DNA of 64,000 nucleotides from Bacteroidota bacterium (GCA_017303905.1 JAFLBH010000001.1:1774154-1838153); one strand, 5' to 3'. Shown: positions 38,763 through 48,356, counted from the first letter of the stretch. Translations and numbers: made by a program. The notes: generated from the sequence alone by a model not told the origin.

Positions 38763-39434
38763 TTAGTCCTTAAATGAGTCTATAAATTCCTTTGCACTAA
38801 CAAACTTTTTCGCAAGTCTGATTAATGTATACTTGTTTTGCATTTTTGTCAATTCGCCAACAACTTGGTCAAAAGCTCCTTGTCGATTTTCTTTGTTTGC
38901 CCTGTCGAGTCGCTTTAAACCAGTCACAGCGGCATCAATTATTTCTTTTAATTCTAAATATGTTTCTTCAGCCTTTTTCTCTCTTAATTCAACGATTAAA
39001 TGGTCTGATATTTTTTCGTCGTCAATTTGGAAGAATAATAAAGAAGGATAATTGATGTCCGCAACGTCTTTGAAGAATTTTTCAATGAGCTTTTGATTTT
39101 CTTTGGGCAACTCTTCTTTAGAATATACTTTATGCGAATGAAGTTGAATGCGCATCGTTTGATAAGGTGAAGAGTTTGCACGCATTCGTCCTCTATGCTT
39201 TTTATGAATGCTGAATATTGTCAGCAAGTCGCCAGAAGTATGGTGTAAAGCGTCCCAATAAACTTTGTCAGTAACTGCTTTTATAAACGAGGCGTTTGTC
39301 TCGTCGTAAAGAAATAAACAAAAGCAAAATGCGCGATTGTCACGAATATGTGAATTACATATGTCAATGAGTCTGTCGTAAAAGCTTTGAAAACTGTGGT
39401 CTTCGTCGAGGGAATTGATATAAATGGGATTCAT
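38763..39434 (-). CDS. hypothetical cytoplasmic protein
   Basis: 223 residues, no signal peptide or membrane segment. Mixed alpha/beta with SIHKKHRGRMRANSS and a Lys/Glu-rich C-terminal helix pair. Not recognised. Confidence 0.65.
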   Translation of the reverse strand: MNPIYINSLDEDHSFQSFYDRLIDICNSHIRDNRAFCFCLFLYDETNASFIKAVTDKVYWDALHHTSGDLLTIFSIHKKHRGRMRANSSPYQTMRIQLHSHKVYSKEELPKENQKLIEKFFKDVADINYPSLLFFQIDDEKISDHLIVELREKKAEETYLELKEIIDAAVTGLKRLDRANKENRQGAFDQVVGELTKMQNKYTLIRLAKKFVSAKEFIDSFKD

Positions 39435-39493
39435 ATTTGTCTATATATTTAAATGCCTTTTGTCTACCGAAATGTCTGTCCGCCACTTGCCCC

Positions 39494-39720
39494 TAACGTT
39501 CCGCGTGCAGCCGACGTTAATGTTTTGCGGCTACCGAAACGTTTACTTAAAGATACAAATAAAAATTTTACCTCCGTCCCAAAATTAGTTGCTAGGCGCC
39601 GGCAATAAATTTGTCAGCCCGAAGCCGCGCGCCGACTGCCGCAAACATTAATGTAGTCCGTGCGTGAGAGTAGGGAAGGCTTGTGCGTCGCTGTCCGCAG
39701 GTGACGGCTGCACGCTGTTA
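39494..39720 (-). repeat. attC-like site 3 (family A)
   Basis: 227 bp, arms GCGTGCAGCC / GGCTGCACGC, with a nested second stem (GACGTTAATG / CATTAATGTAGTC). TATCTTTA at 39548-39555 but no TTTG 20 nt upstream. The right flank GTTAGCGGTA pairs with the left of site 4. Confidence 0.65.
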
Positions 39721-39730
39721 GCGGTAGTTT

Positions 39731-40630
39731 TTATTTATTTTTATAATTAAATCTCAATAAAGTCGGTTTTTTGTTTTGTCCTTCATTAGTAATAATCATG
39801 TCGCCATTGTCTAAAAATGTTATGCCTTCTGCTTTATTGAAAATGTCTGGATTCATCGGTTCCATATGTTCAATTTCACCTTTGATATTGAATATAAAGA
39901 ACAAATGGTCAGATGCTGAAAGTAAGTATAGCTTTTTCGTTATCGGATGAATTGCAATAGCAGAAGTCATGAATTTAATAAATGGTTCAGTAATTTGACC
40001 ATTCTTTTTTGTCTTGGTGGGAACGTCAATTTTATTTGATGTAGCAAACTGTTTAATGTTTTGAAGGTCAAATTCAAATACAGGTTTTTCCGTCAATTTT
40101 TTCTCTTTCAAATCGAACCCATATATTACTCTTTTGTCTTTGTATTCAGGGCCTTTCGCAATTTTTCCTTTGCTTGCAATTAACAGTCTGTTGTTGTCGG
40201 GGTCGTAACAAAGCCCTTCGTTATTATTAGCCGGAATACCTGTGGTAAATGAATTTAGCTTGAAATTCGAGGATTGATAATTGGAAATTTCGAATAAGGT
40301 TCCATCGCTCCTTAAGATATACATTGAACTGTCAACTCGTGTTATCCCTTCGTAATCTCCATCAATATTGAAGCTATACTGTTTTTGTATATTATTTTTT
40401 CCAATGTCATAAATGAAAAGTATTCCGTTCTCGTCTTGGATGCAAGCAAAGGTTGTGCTGTCGATGTCAGTCAAGCCTGAAATTTCTCTTAAGGTGTCAG
40501 GAAGAACGAAGGTAAAATCAGGCTTACTCAAATTGTAGCCGGTGATTTTTTCATTGTTTTTATAAGTCGCTGCGCAACCTAGTAATGTCAATACGAAGAG
40601 TCCGATAATCTTTGAAGTCATATTTTTCAT
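39731..40630 (-). CDS. SdiA-regulated-like beta-propeller lipoprotein
   Basis: 299 residues: lipobox LTLLGCAAT, then repeated SDTF/DNNRLLIASKGK-like blades and NNNEGLCYDPD, as in the SdiA-regulated family of six-bladed propellers. It should be anchored at the outer or inner membrane. Role unknown. Confidence 0.65.
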   Translation of the reverse strand: MKNMTSKIIGLFVLTLLGCAATYKNNEKITGYNLSKPDFTFVLPDTLREISGLTDIDSTTFACIQDENGILFIYDIGKNNIQKQYSFNIDGDYEGITRVDSSMYILRSDGTLFEISNYQSSNFKLNSFTTGIPANNNEGLCYDPDNNRLLIASKGKIAKGPEYKDKRVIYGFDLKEKKLTEKPVFEFDLQNIKQFATSNKIDVPTKTKKNGQITEPFIKFMTSAIAIHPITKKLYLLSASDHLFFIFNIKGEIEHMEPMNPDIFNKAEGITFLDNGDMIITNEGQNKKPTLLRFNYKNK

Positions 40631-40659
40631 AATTCCTGTCTGTCTTTTAAAATTACCGC

Positions 40660-40834
40660 TAACGTTTGGCGGCTACTGGCCGTTGGGCTTTCGAAGCTTC
40701 AACTGTCTTTAACCACAAATGTTTATTTAAAGGTACTTAGGTTTTTAGTGAGCCGCAAATAAATTTCACGAAGTGACCTTATGTCTGCGCGCGAACGATG
40801 ACCGATTCCGCCCAATGGCCAGTAGGTGCTGTTA
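40660..40834 (-). repeat. attC-like site 4 (family B)
   Basis: 175 bp. Promoter boxes: -7 TACCTTTA at 40728-40735 and TTTG at 40756-40759, 20 nt apart. Left flank TACCGCTAAC, right flank GTTATAGGC. Confidence 0.65.
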
Positions 40835-40878
40835 TAGGCTGTAAGCGCCACACAGTTTGTTTTGTCCGTGTCGGCACG

Positions 40879-41919
40879 TTATTTTTTTAATTTACCGTTC
40901 TTGTATTTTTCTTTTTTAACGAGTTGTCCGTTGTCCGACCATGATAACCATTCGCCTTCTTTTTCATTATTTAAATAATTGCCTTCAGTTTTTTTGTTAC
41001 CGTTTTCATAATACTCTAAATATTGTCCGCCCTTAATGTAATAGCTTGGATTTTGACTACAATAACCTTGGTGAAAGTTGTTGTAATTCAAGACCTCTTT
41101 TACTTTGCCATTAGCAAAATACTTTACGGATTTCACTAACATATAGTCCTTGTAAATGAATTCGGAGACTTTATTACCGTTTTTGTCAAAAGTAAACGAG
41201 GTGTCTATTGGGAAGTCAGGCCTTGTGTGTTTTGCTGCTCGATATTCAGCAATTCGCACTTTTTCTTTTGCACCGATTGAGTCTACATAATGTTGTATTT
41301 CCTTTATTTGTCCATTTTCATAATACCAAACCCATTTACCAACATTGTATCCAGTCCAATATCCAAGGTCTTCTCCAGCTTTATCATATTTACCTTCGGT
41401 GTCGATTTGTCCATTTGAATGATAGTATTTGTAAGGACCAGTAGTTGTTCCCATGTCGGAGTATTCAAGACGCTTTAATCTTCCATTATCCCAGAACTCA
41501 TAGGACCACCCGTGTTTTTTTCCGTTAACATGTGAACCAGTAGCATCAAGTTCCCCTCTGTCATTGTAATAAGTATAAGGTCCGTCCCATTCTCCATTTT
41601 TGTAAGTATATGTTGATCTGATTTTGCCGTCTCGATAATAATAAACGATTCCTTCAGGTCGATAGTTTTGATATCGGAACTTAGCCAATAAGGTCACGCT
41701 GTCATTAAGATATCCGTTGTATTGTCCGTCTGGCATTGTGCTGTCAATGTACAAGCCTTGATAATGTATGTTGTCGAAATAATAAGGATAAACCCAAACA
41801 GTGTCTTTGCCTATGATTGTGTCATATTGTAAATAAAGAACGCTGTCGGCAGGAAGAGTCGAAGTTTGTCCACGTGATATTAACGGCAAGAAGAATATTA
41901 TGAAGAGAATTATTTTCAT
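40879..41919 (-). CDS. MORN/YwqK-like repeat protein, exported
   Basis: 346 residues with a signal peptide (about 1-17) and about nine repeats of the NG-x-W-D-G-P-Y-T-Y-Y type (KNGEWDGPYTYYN, VNGKKHGWSYEFWDNG, NNEKEGEWLSWSDNG). Such YwqK-like proteins are often listed as antitoxin components; no toxin is next to this one, so I would not assign that role. A shorter relative is at 17792-18265. Confidence 0.65.
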   Translation of the reverse strand: MKIILFIIFFLPLISRGQTSTLPADSVLYLQYDTIIGKDTVWVYPYYFDNIHYQGLYIDSTMPDGQYNGYLNDSVTLLAKFRYQNYRPEGIVYYYRDGKIRSTYTYKNGEWDGPYTYYNDRGELDATGSHVNGKKHGWSYEFWDNGRLKRLEYSDMGTTTGPYKYYHSNGQIDTEGKYDKAGEDLGYWTGYNVGKWVWYYENGQIKEIQHYVDSIGAKEKVRIAEYRAAKHTRPDFPIDTSFTFDKNGNKVSEFIYKDYMLVKSVKYFANGKVKEVLNYNNFHQGYCSQNPSYYIKGGQYLEYYENGNKKTEGNYLNNEKEGEWLSWSDNGQLVKKEKYKNGKLKK

Positions 41920-41945
41920 TCGGGTCTGTCCGCGCTTATTGCCTA

Positions 41946-42122
41946 TAACGTTCCGCAGATTTACCTTGTGCGCTTACGAAGCATCACCTGTCTGTACTCA
42001 CAAACGTTTATTTAAAGATACTCAACAAATTTAGCGGCCGCAAATAAATTGTCCCGAAGGGGCCTTAAAACTTGTGCGCCGCGATGACCGACGTCCCCGC
42101 GCATAAGGTAAATGTGCTGTTA
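41946..42122 (-). repeat. attC-like site 5 (family D)
   Basis: 177 bp, outer arms ATTTACC / GGTAAAT. Promoter boxes: TATCTTTA at 42013-42020 and TTTG at 42041-42044, 20 nt apart. It faces the MORN-like gene at 40879-41919. Confidence 0.65.
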
Positions 42123-42156
42123 GCAGTAGTGGTTTCTTCCGTTGTCTTGTTAGTCG

Positions 42157-42951
42157 TCATTTTGATAGCTGTAAAATTCTGTAAGCTCCTCTCGCTACAA
42201 TGACAAATACAATTGCTCCAATAATTAAGTCGGGATAACCTGAATTGAGCCAATTAACCAAAAGTCCTGCTGTAATTACTCCCGAATTTATGATTATGTC
42301 ATTTGAAGTAAAAATCATACTTGCTTGCATATGAGCTTCTTTGCTTTTTCTCTTTTGCAATAAATACAGACAAATAACATTAGCTATTAACGCTACAATC
42401 GAAACGAAAATCATTGTTTGAAAGTCAGGCATTTTCTCGACTCCAATAAATCGTCTGACTACTTCTATAAAACCAATTACAGCAAGAAGGATTTGAAAGT
42501 ATCCTGCAAATTTTGCGATATTCTTTTTTCTGACTACTGTTCCGCCAACAGCAATTAATGCAAGTCCATAAACAATACTGTCAGCCAGCATATCTAAACT
42601 GTCGGCAACCAAGCCCATTGAGTTTGATATAAGTCCTGTTACAATTTCAATGGCGAAAAACAAAAAATTTATTATTAAAACAGTCCATAAGGTTTTTCTT
42701 TCGTCATTTTGATTGTCAGTTGCTGTAAAATTGTCAACCGAAACAGTCGAGAGAATTGAAGTGTCAAATTTTAATGTGTCAAGTCGCTGAAAAATTTGTT
42801 CATTATTGTCTATATGAAAAACGTGTAAAAGTCGGTTGGGTATGTCAAATTCTAACGATTGAATATTTGTCAAATCGTCAAGTTTCATCCGAATCATTTG
42901 TTCTTCGGATGGACAGTCCATTTTTGTTATCTTAAATGTCGTTTTTTGCAT
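42157..42951 (-). CDS. cation diffusion facilitator with N-terminal metal-binding-like domain
   Basis: 264 residues. The N-terminal 85 resemble a small ferredoxin-like domain with MDCPSEEQ (Cys in a loop); the rest has about five or six helices with VADSLDMLADS, the D-x3-D metal site of CDF exporters. Zn or Co export is likely. Such MDCPSEEQ fusions are common in Bacteroidota metal-resistance loci. Starts 40 nt from site 6. Confidence 0.75.
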   Translation of the reverse strand: MQKTTFKITKMDCPSEEQMIRMKLDDLTNIQSLEFDIPNRLLHVFHIDNNEQIFQRLDTLKFDTSILSTVSVDNFTATDNQNDERKTLWTVLIINFLFFAIEIVTGLISNSMGLVADSLDMLADSIVYGLALIAVGGTVVRKKNIAKFAGYFQILLAVIGFIEVVRRFIGVEKMPDFQTMIFVSIVALIANVICLYLLQKRKSKEAHMQASMIFTSNDIIINSGVITAGLLVNWLNSGYPDLIIGAIVFVIVARGAYRILQLSK

Positions 42952-42990
42952 ATCACTTCATTGTCTGTTGGGTCGTCCTACCATTACTGC

Positions 42991-43164
42991 TAACGTTTTG
43001 CGAATAGACGTAGGCGGGCTTTCGAAGCTTCCTGTGTCTATACCCACAAAGGGTTATTTAAAGATAAATGTTTATTAGAGAGGTGCAAAATAAAAACGCG
43101 TTAGCGACCACTTTTCCGCACCGAGCGATGACCGAGTCCGCCCGCTTACGTTTATTTGCTGTTA
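42991..43164 (-). repeat. attC-like site 6 (family D variant)
   Basis: 174 bp, arms with GTAGGCGGGC / GCCCGCTTAC. Promoter boxes: TATCTTTA 43059-43066 and TTTG 43086-43089, spacing 19. Faces the CDF gene. Confidence 0.62.
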
Positions 43165-43186
43165 GTGGTTGGCTGGCGCACACAGT

Positions 43187-43861
43187 TTATTTCGTCGTCC
43201 TTTTTGTTTCTTTTCCATCTTCAGTCCAATATTTATAATCCGCTGACTTAAACCAGTCGCCTGCATTTGTCTTAGGATTATTGCCCCAATGAACGGAACC
43301 TTGCTCTTTTATTTGTCCGTTTTGGTACCATGCTGTTTCAGTCCTTAAGTGAGGTGAATTAGAAATCGATTGATATTTTAATTTCCCATTTTGATACCAT
43401 TCACGATAAGAGTCTCGAACTGTTTTGGATTTAATTTGTCCATTTGGATAGTATGTTATTTCGTCTTTAAATTGGTAGATTATTTTGGAAATTGTTTTGT
43501 TTTTAAAGTAAATCGTGTCAAGCGGCTTTCCAGTGATAATAAATTCTTTTTCTACATCATAAGGAACTAGCCCAATAGTCATTGGTTTATTGATTGAATA
43601 ATTCTTTACATATTTTCTCTCGTAGTTTTTTGCTGATACCCATAAAAGAAAACTGTCTGACGTCACTACTTGTTTAAACCGTCCGATTGAATCGGTTGTT
43701 GCTTCAATGGAGAAATTGACCCATATGCTTGCTCCAGCAATTGGCTTGCTGGTCGAGCTGTCAATAACAGAGCCGAAAATTGTTTTGGAGGAAATGTCAT
43801 GGGTCTGCCCAAATATTGTCAAGGAGGAACTAAAGATTAATATATAAAATAGTCTTTTCAT
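43187..43861 (-). CDS. exported carboxypeptidase-regulatory-like and MORN-like protein
   Basis: 224 residues from the ATG at 43861 (MKRLFYILIF); the longer frame to 43885 runs into the site. A CarboxypepD-reg-like domain (GSVIDSSTSKPIAGASIWV, KGDS-like strands) is followed by MORN-like YYPNGQIKSK and WYQNGQIKEQ repeats. Function unknown. Confidence 0.6.
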   Translation of the reverse strand: MKRLFYILIFSSSLTIFGQTHDISSKTIFGSVIDSSTSKPIAGASIWVNFSIEATTDSIGRFKQVVTSDSFLLWVSAKNYERKYVKNYSINKPMTIGLVPYDVEKEFIITGKPLDTIYFKNKTISKIIYQFKDEITYYPNGQIKSKTVRDSYREWYQNGKLKYQSISNSPHLRTETAWYQNGQIKEQGSVHWGNNPKTNAGDWFKSADYKYWTEDGKETKRTTK

Positions 43862-43885
43862 TATCGATGTCCGCCAGCTTACCAC

Positions 43886-44063
43886 TAACGTTTGGCGGCT
43901 ACTGGCCGTTGGGCTTTCGAAGCATCAACTTTCTTTAACCTACCAAAGGTTATTTAAAGATACCCAAGTTTTTTAGCCGCCGCAAATTAAATTTCGCGAA
44001 GCGACCTTATTAATAGCGCGCGGCGATGAGATACTTCCGCCCAATGGCCAGTAGGTGCTGTTA
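43886..44063 (-). repeat. attC-like site 7 (family B)
   Basis: 178 bp. Best promoter example: TATCTTTA 43955-43962, 20-nt spacer, TTTG 43983-43986, reading into the gene at 43187-43861. Left flank CCACTAAC, right flank GTTAGTGG. Confidence 0.65.
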
Positions 44064-44085
44064 GTGGACGTAGGGCGCACACAGT

Positions 44086-44832
44086 TTACGCTTTAAAAGA
44101 TTCGAGAAATTTTATAGTGTTGTCAAGAATTGTTTTGACTCTTGGGTCTTCAATTGATTTATTGTCGGCCTTGAATGTCGCAACTATATTGTCATGATAA
44201 CTTTTAAATGCCTGTTCGTTTAAAGTTCCTTTTACAATTGTCAAAACGTATTCGTCTTGTTGGCCAGCAGCAGGTTTTTTATATGGAACCCTATATAATT
44301 TTGCATGGGGAGCTAAAAAAGTCGCGACGGTCACTTTGGTTTGAATATGTTCAATAACAGTTTGATCAATAACGCAGCCCGCCCAGCTTTGAGTTTCTCC
44401 TTTCATGTGGGCAAGAGCAAGCCCCTTGCCGTAAATTATATTTGCACTGTATAATGCACCTCCAGGATTTCTTTGTTGCCCAGAGATCATTTCAAAATCG
44501 TCAAAATATATTACACCCCTTGCTGGCATATTAAAACGCATTTGCTCCCAATTAAATTGGTTAGCAACCGACAATAGTTCCTCAAGGCTTTGAACGGAGT
44601 CGTCTTGTGTCCAAAAAATAACTGTGTCGGAAACATTAAGACAATTTATTGTTGATCTACTTAGGTCGGCAAGTATTATACCATTTTGTGGCTCTTGAAA
44701 TTGTCCTTGTCCTAAAGCCCTTTCGATGTCGCGGAGAATGTGTTCGACTCTTCTTTTTAAATGTGTCGAGTCATTATTGAATATAAAGTCTTTATATCCG
44801 AGATAGTCGAAGTAAGCAATATATCTTTTCAT
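44086..44832 (-). CDS. class III nucleotide-cyclase-like protein
   Basis: 248 residues with the cyclase homology order: IAYFDYLGYK (F-x-D-x-x-G-Y metal motif), NVSDTVIFW (the second metal Asp, as in G-D-S), and ARGVIYFDDF (R-G-x3-G-like). No helicase, TIR or membrane effector is adjacent. Relative of 53583-54389. Such domains make cyclic nucleotides, including in Pycsar defence, but no partner effector was found here. Confidence 0.65.
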   Translation of the reverse strand: MKRYIAYFDYLGYKDFIFNNDSTHLKRRVEHILRDIERALGQGQFQEPQNGIILADLSRSTINCLNVSDTVIFWTQDDSVQSLEELLSVANQFNWEQMRFNMPARGVIYFDDFEMISGQQRNPGGALYSANIIYGKGLALAHMKGETQSWAGCVIDQTVIEHIQTKVTVATFLAPHAKLYRVPYKKPAAGQQDEYVLTIVKGTLNEQAFKSYHDNIVATFKADNKSIEDPRVKTILDNTIKFLESFKA

Positions 44833-44883
44833 GCTGTAATTATTTCATTGTCTGACGAGAATGTCGGTCCGCCCTATGACCAC

Positions 44884-45109
44884 TAACGTTCCGCGTGCAG
44901 CCGACGTTAATGATTGCGGCTACCGAAACGTTCACTTAAAGATACAAATAAAAATTTTACCTCCGTCCCAACATTAGTTGCTAGGCGCCGGCAATAAATT
45001 TGTCAGCCCGAAGCCGCGCGCCGACTGCCGCAAACATTAATGTAGTCCGTGCGTGAGAGTAGGGAAGGCTTGTGCGTCGCTGTCCGCAGGTGACGGCTGC
45101 ACGCTGTTA
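44884..45109 (-). repeat. attC-like site 8 (family A)
   Basis: 226 bp, nearly the same as sites 3, 16, 18 and 20. TATCTTTA at 44937-44944. Right flank GTTAGTACGC pairs with the left of site 9. Confidence 0.65.
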
Positions 45110-45124
45110 GTACGCGTTTTTTTG

Positions 45125-45595
45125 TTACCTTGCAATTAGCTTGTCCTCTTTACGTTTTCGTTTATGATTTCTGCGTATTTTCTTATGGATGGAAGTTTCT
45201 TTGTTTCTGACAATTTTTTTTGATTGTAACTTGCCGTTATTAAAGTATTCAATATTCTTTTTCTTTTTAATAAAGCGTGTCTGAGCGGTAACTATTTCTT
45301 TACTTCGAGTATAGCTTATTAATTTATTGTCAGAATTATATCGCTTTTTAAAATAAGTGATTTTGTATGAATCCGACCCTAAATGTCTTTTCTTGCTTTT
45401 ATAGACGAGTCTATTTTCACCGTCATAGATACGTGTTATTTCTTTACCAAATAGTTTTTTAGTCTTGAAAGATGAATTTTTGTCCACCACACTGTTTGAG
45501 CTAGTGTCTTTTGTCGCAGGTAATAGTTGAAAGGCGAAGTCGTCCTGGAACAAGAATAAGAAAAGAATAAGTATGAAATATTTTTGTCTCACCAA
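45125..45595 (-). CDS. exported basic protein
   Basis: 156 residues: N-terminal hydrophobic segment, then a Lys/Arg-rich body (IRRNHKRKRKED near the end). Not recognised. Confidence 0.5.
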   Translation of the reverse strand: MVRQKYFILILFLFLFQDDFAFQLLPATKDTSSNSVVDKNSSFKTKKLFGKEITRIYDGENRLVYKSKKRHLGSDSYKITYFKKRYNSDNKLISYTRSKEIVTAQTRFIKKKKNIEYFNNGKLQSKKIVRNKETSIHKKIRRNHKRKRKEDKLIAR

Positions 45596-45604
45596 AATGC
45601 GTAC

Positions 45605-45781
45605 TAACGTTTCGCAGATAGCACTTGTGCGGTTTTCGGAGCATCCACTGTCTACTACCTACAAAGGTTATATCGAAGATAACTGTTTTTTGCGCCGCCG
45701 CCAAAAATGTCCGCGAAGCGACCGCTTGTCCTGGCGCGCGGCGCGCTACCTCGTCCCCCGCATAAGTGCTATGTGCTGTTA
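45605..45781 (-). repeat. attC-like site 9 (family D)
   Basis: 177 bp. Promoter: TATCTTCG 45674-45681 with TTTG 45702-45705, 20 nt apart. The site shares a GGCGCGCGG core with sites 12 and 21. Confidence 0.6.
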
Positions 45782-45814
45782 GCTGTCTGGTGCCGCCCCA
45801 CAGGTGCGTTTCGC

Positions 45815-46267
45815 TTACGTGTCCGCTTTTTGATGTTTTTTTATTGTCAGGTTTATTATAAAGGTCGCTATACCCAAGATGAATAGCACTAACGTCACTT
45901 GGTAAATTACAGAACCGAAAATAGGAAAGATGTCGAGGAGCTTTGATTCATAGTTTGTGTAATAACGTCTTGGAAGAGGGTCGTGATTATAAAAACCCAA
46001 TTGTTCTGCGAATGTCAAGAGGAAAAGCGGAAGTCCCAGTGCAAAGTGAGCGAGTCCGAGTTTATTATTTGTCCTTTGTCTAACGATGTAATAAACTACT
46101 GAAAAAACAAGTCCGTATGTCACGAAGATAATTGAAGCTAAATTAAACCTGTCAATAAAATAGTTGTCGTGAACATTGCCGTCTAAACGCACAATGGTCG
46201 AGTGGAAGAAAATGACGAAGGCAATGACTAAAATTGTCTGGATGATGAAGAGTCTTGTCGTTGTCAT
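45815..46267 (-). CDS. membrane protein, about four helices
   Basis: About 150 residues from the ATG at 46267; the longer frame to 46345 reads through the site. Four hydrophobic helices; HDNYFIDRF resembles the HDTYFV motif of small membrane proteins related to cytochrome oxidase subunit I, but a link is doubtful. Not recognised. Confidence 0.5.
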   Translation of the reverse strand: MTTTRLFIIQTILVIAFVIFFHSTIVRLDGNVHDNYFIDRFNLASIIFVTYGLVFSVVYYIVRQRTNNKLGLAHFALGLPLFLLTFAEQLGFYNHDPLPRRYYTNYESKLLDIFPIFGSVIYQVTLVLFILGIATFIINLTIKKHQKADT

Positions 46268-46302
46268 TGTTTTGTCTACCGGTCTGTCGCGGCACTTGCA
46301 GC

Positions 46303-46480
46303 TAACGTTTGGCAGATTTAACTTGTGCGCATTCCGAAGCATCACCTGTCTAAACCGACAAAAGTCTATATCGAAGATAACTGTTTTTTAGCGAAAGCCG
46401 AAACAAATTTAAAAGTCCCGAAGGGGCAAAAGGCTTGAGCGATAACCGACGTCCGCGCGCATAAGTTAAATGTGCTGTTA
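46303..46480 (-). repeat. attC-like site 10 (family D)
   Basis: 178 bp. -7 box TATCTTCG at 46372-46379; the -33 position holds TTTC at 20 nt. Flanks CAGCTAAC and GTTATGCG. Confidence 0.6.
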
Positions 46481-46488
46481 TGCGCTGG

Positions 46489-47424
46489 CTATTGTCTAAA
46501 GTCCAATTGTCTAACCGTATGTCCGCTAAATTGTAAAATGTCGCCAAGATTAAATTCCTTAGTTTTTGTCCCGTTGGAATAATATAATTTGAGAACAACA
46601 GGATTATTACAGGCAGCATCTTTGTTATGATTTCTTATTCGAACGTTTAATTGACAACAGGTTGTCTGGTCGTCTTGAAACAGAGAACTAGTCGAAGGTA
46701 TTGAACAAATCATGAAGTCGCCATCACGTCTTGTATTAGCCCCTAAATTTGGATTGTTTTCAGCAGAAAGATAAACGAGAATAGGAACCTTTAATTCAGC
46801 TTTGAATTTGTCTTCAATAGCGTTACTAATATTTTTTACTTGGAAAGAAACATGAAAGTCGATGAAGGTTAAACTATTTAATTCGCCTGCTCTTCCGCCA
46901 CCGGTAATAATTGGATCTAATATTTCAAGGTCTGTTTTTTCTTTTTGATTGTATAGCCAACGAACTTCGTATTCTTCCATAGGAACGGACTCGAAATTAA
47001 AGCGCCTATAGAAGCGATTGTCTTTCATCATATGTGGCGCATTTTTACTTGCGGGCACTCTTACAACGTAAATACTTTCTGCTATATTTTCATTATTGCG
47101 AATAGGAAATATTTTTATATCAGAAATTCTTCTATGAATGTTTGTATTAATAACTTGTTCTAACCATTCTTTTGTAAATATATTTCCGTTTATGTAAGAT
47201 AAAGCATGAGCAACATGGCCTTGTTCGGAAAGCCCGTATACAATAATTCCGCCGTCTGAGTTTGCAAGGGCAGAAATGTCTTTGCCGACTTCTTTCTTTT
47301 TACCGTCGGTGTTTTGTAATGCGTCTGCGGCTTTAAAGTCAAGATTTATGGATTCTTCAATAGAATTGTCAATAAGAGACTGAATGTCTGCAATAGTGTA
47401 TTGGTCTTGATCGAAAAAGCTCAT
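46489..47424 (-). CDS. AlbA/Schlafen-type ATP-binding protein
   Basis: 311 residues with an N-terminal Schlafen-like AlbA_2 domain (ESINLDFKAADA, then GKDISALANSDGGIIVYGL and RVPASKNAPHM). The C-terminal half is beta-rich and unrecognised. AlbA_2 proteins occur in defence and regulatory loci; the role here is inferred only from the family. Confidence 0.7.
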   Translation of the reverse strand: MSFFDQDQYTIADIQSLIDNSIEESINLDFKAADALQNTDGKKKEVGKDISALANSDGGIIVYGLSEQGHVAHALSYINGNIFTKEWLEQVINTNIHRRISDIKIFPIRNNENIAESIYVVRVPASKNAPHMMKDNRFYRRFNFESVPMEEYEVRWLYNQKEKTDLEILDPIITGGGRAGELNSLTFIDFHVSFQVKNISNAIEDKFKAELKVPILVYLSAENNPNLGANTRRDGDFMICSIPSTSSLFQDDQTTCCQLNVRIRNHNKDAACNNPVVLKLYYSNGTKTKEFNLGDILQFSGHTVRQLDFRQ

Positions 47425-47450
47425 TAGTCTGTCATTTTATAGCTTGCGCA

Positions 47451-47628
47451 TAACGTTCCCCGGATTTACGCTGTGCGGCTTATTGCCGTCAACTGTCTAT
47501 ACCCGAAAAACTATATTTAAAGATAAATGTTTTTTAGCGAAAGCCGCAACAAATATTCTGTCTGCGTAGCAGGCATTGCGGCTGAAGCGATAACCCGTGT
47601 CCGCCCGCATAGCGTAAATGTGGTGTTA
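47451..47628 (-). repeat. attC-like site 11 (family D)
   Basis: 178 bp. TATCTTTA at 47518-47525. The right end is GTGGTGTTA rather than GTGCTGTTA, shared with sites 23 and 26. Confidence 0.6.
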
Positions 47629-47699
47629 CTACCAGTAGCGGACACGTAGCTAAGTCCTGATTAGGTGTCCGCATAAATATTGAGTATTTTTATGTTGTC

Positions 47700-48356
47700 A
47701 TGACTTATAACGACGAGATAGATTCATTTTTAAAGGAACGCTTTAAGGTCTACGATGCAACAAGCAAGCTGCAGCAAAAAATCTATAAGAATTTGATTGA
47801 TGAATTGTCCGCTGGAAATGAAATTCGAGAACAAGGATATAAGTATTTATGTTGGTTAAATTTTCATGATATGTCTGTATACCCTGTAGAAATAAATAAA
47901 CCAATAGTACCTAATGTTTTAATGTTGTCAGCAGAGGAGTTTAAAAATAGATTTTGTACTAATGGGAAAAGAAATGAGATTTATGAACACTTTCTTGGCT
48001 ATGTCAAAGCGCGAATGGAAGAATTTCAGGTCAATACTCTTAATGTTTTGATCGGTGGAAGTTTTGTCGAGGCAGAGAACACTGCACCGAACGATATTGA
48101 TTGTATGATAATTGTGAATAGGGAACAATTGAAAAGAATTGTCGCAAATGATTACGATAGCTATTGTGTACGTAAATGTTTGCCAGTTGATGTTGAATTC
48201 GCTATAGAAGATTTAACATACAAAGATTATTGGTATTACTCGTGTCTAACGCACTTAGGTAATAAGCCGAAAGATAAAGGGTCTGAATGGTTAAGGAACA
48301 ACGAATTTAATGAGCGAAAGGTCTTTTTAGTTGCAATGTCTTACGAATCAAATTGA
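47700..48356 (+). CDS. nucleotidyltransferase-like protein (plus-strand cassette gene)
   Basis: 218 residues with LIGGSFVEAENTAPNDIDCMII, a GS-x10-D-x-D form of the polymerase-beta-like nucleotidyltransferase site. It is the only gene of the array on the plus strand, starting 71 nt after site 11. No HEPN (MntA-type) partner is in the same body. Function not assigned; a toxin/antitoxin or ligand-modifying role is possible. Confidence 0.65.
   Translation: MTYNDEIDSFLKERFKVYDATSKLQQKIYKNLIDELSAGNEIREQGYKYLCWLNFHDMSVYPVEINKPIVPNVLMLSAEEFKNRFCTNGKRNEIYEHFLGYVKARMEEFQVNTLNVLIGGSFVEAENTAPNDIDCMIIVNREQLKRIVANDYDSYCVRKCLPVDVEFAIEDLTYKDYWYYSCLTHLGNKPKDKGSEWLRNNEFNERKVFLVAMSYESN

Noticed and set aside
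40879..41919. Toxin-antitoxin role for the MORN/YwqK-like protein
   Set aside because: No toxin-like gene shares its body; the database label for this repeat type is not good evidence.
44086..44832. Complete Pycsar system
   Set aside because: A cyclase-like domain is present but no effector with a TIR, TM or cNMP-binding domain lies in the body.
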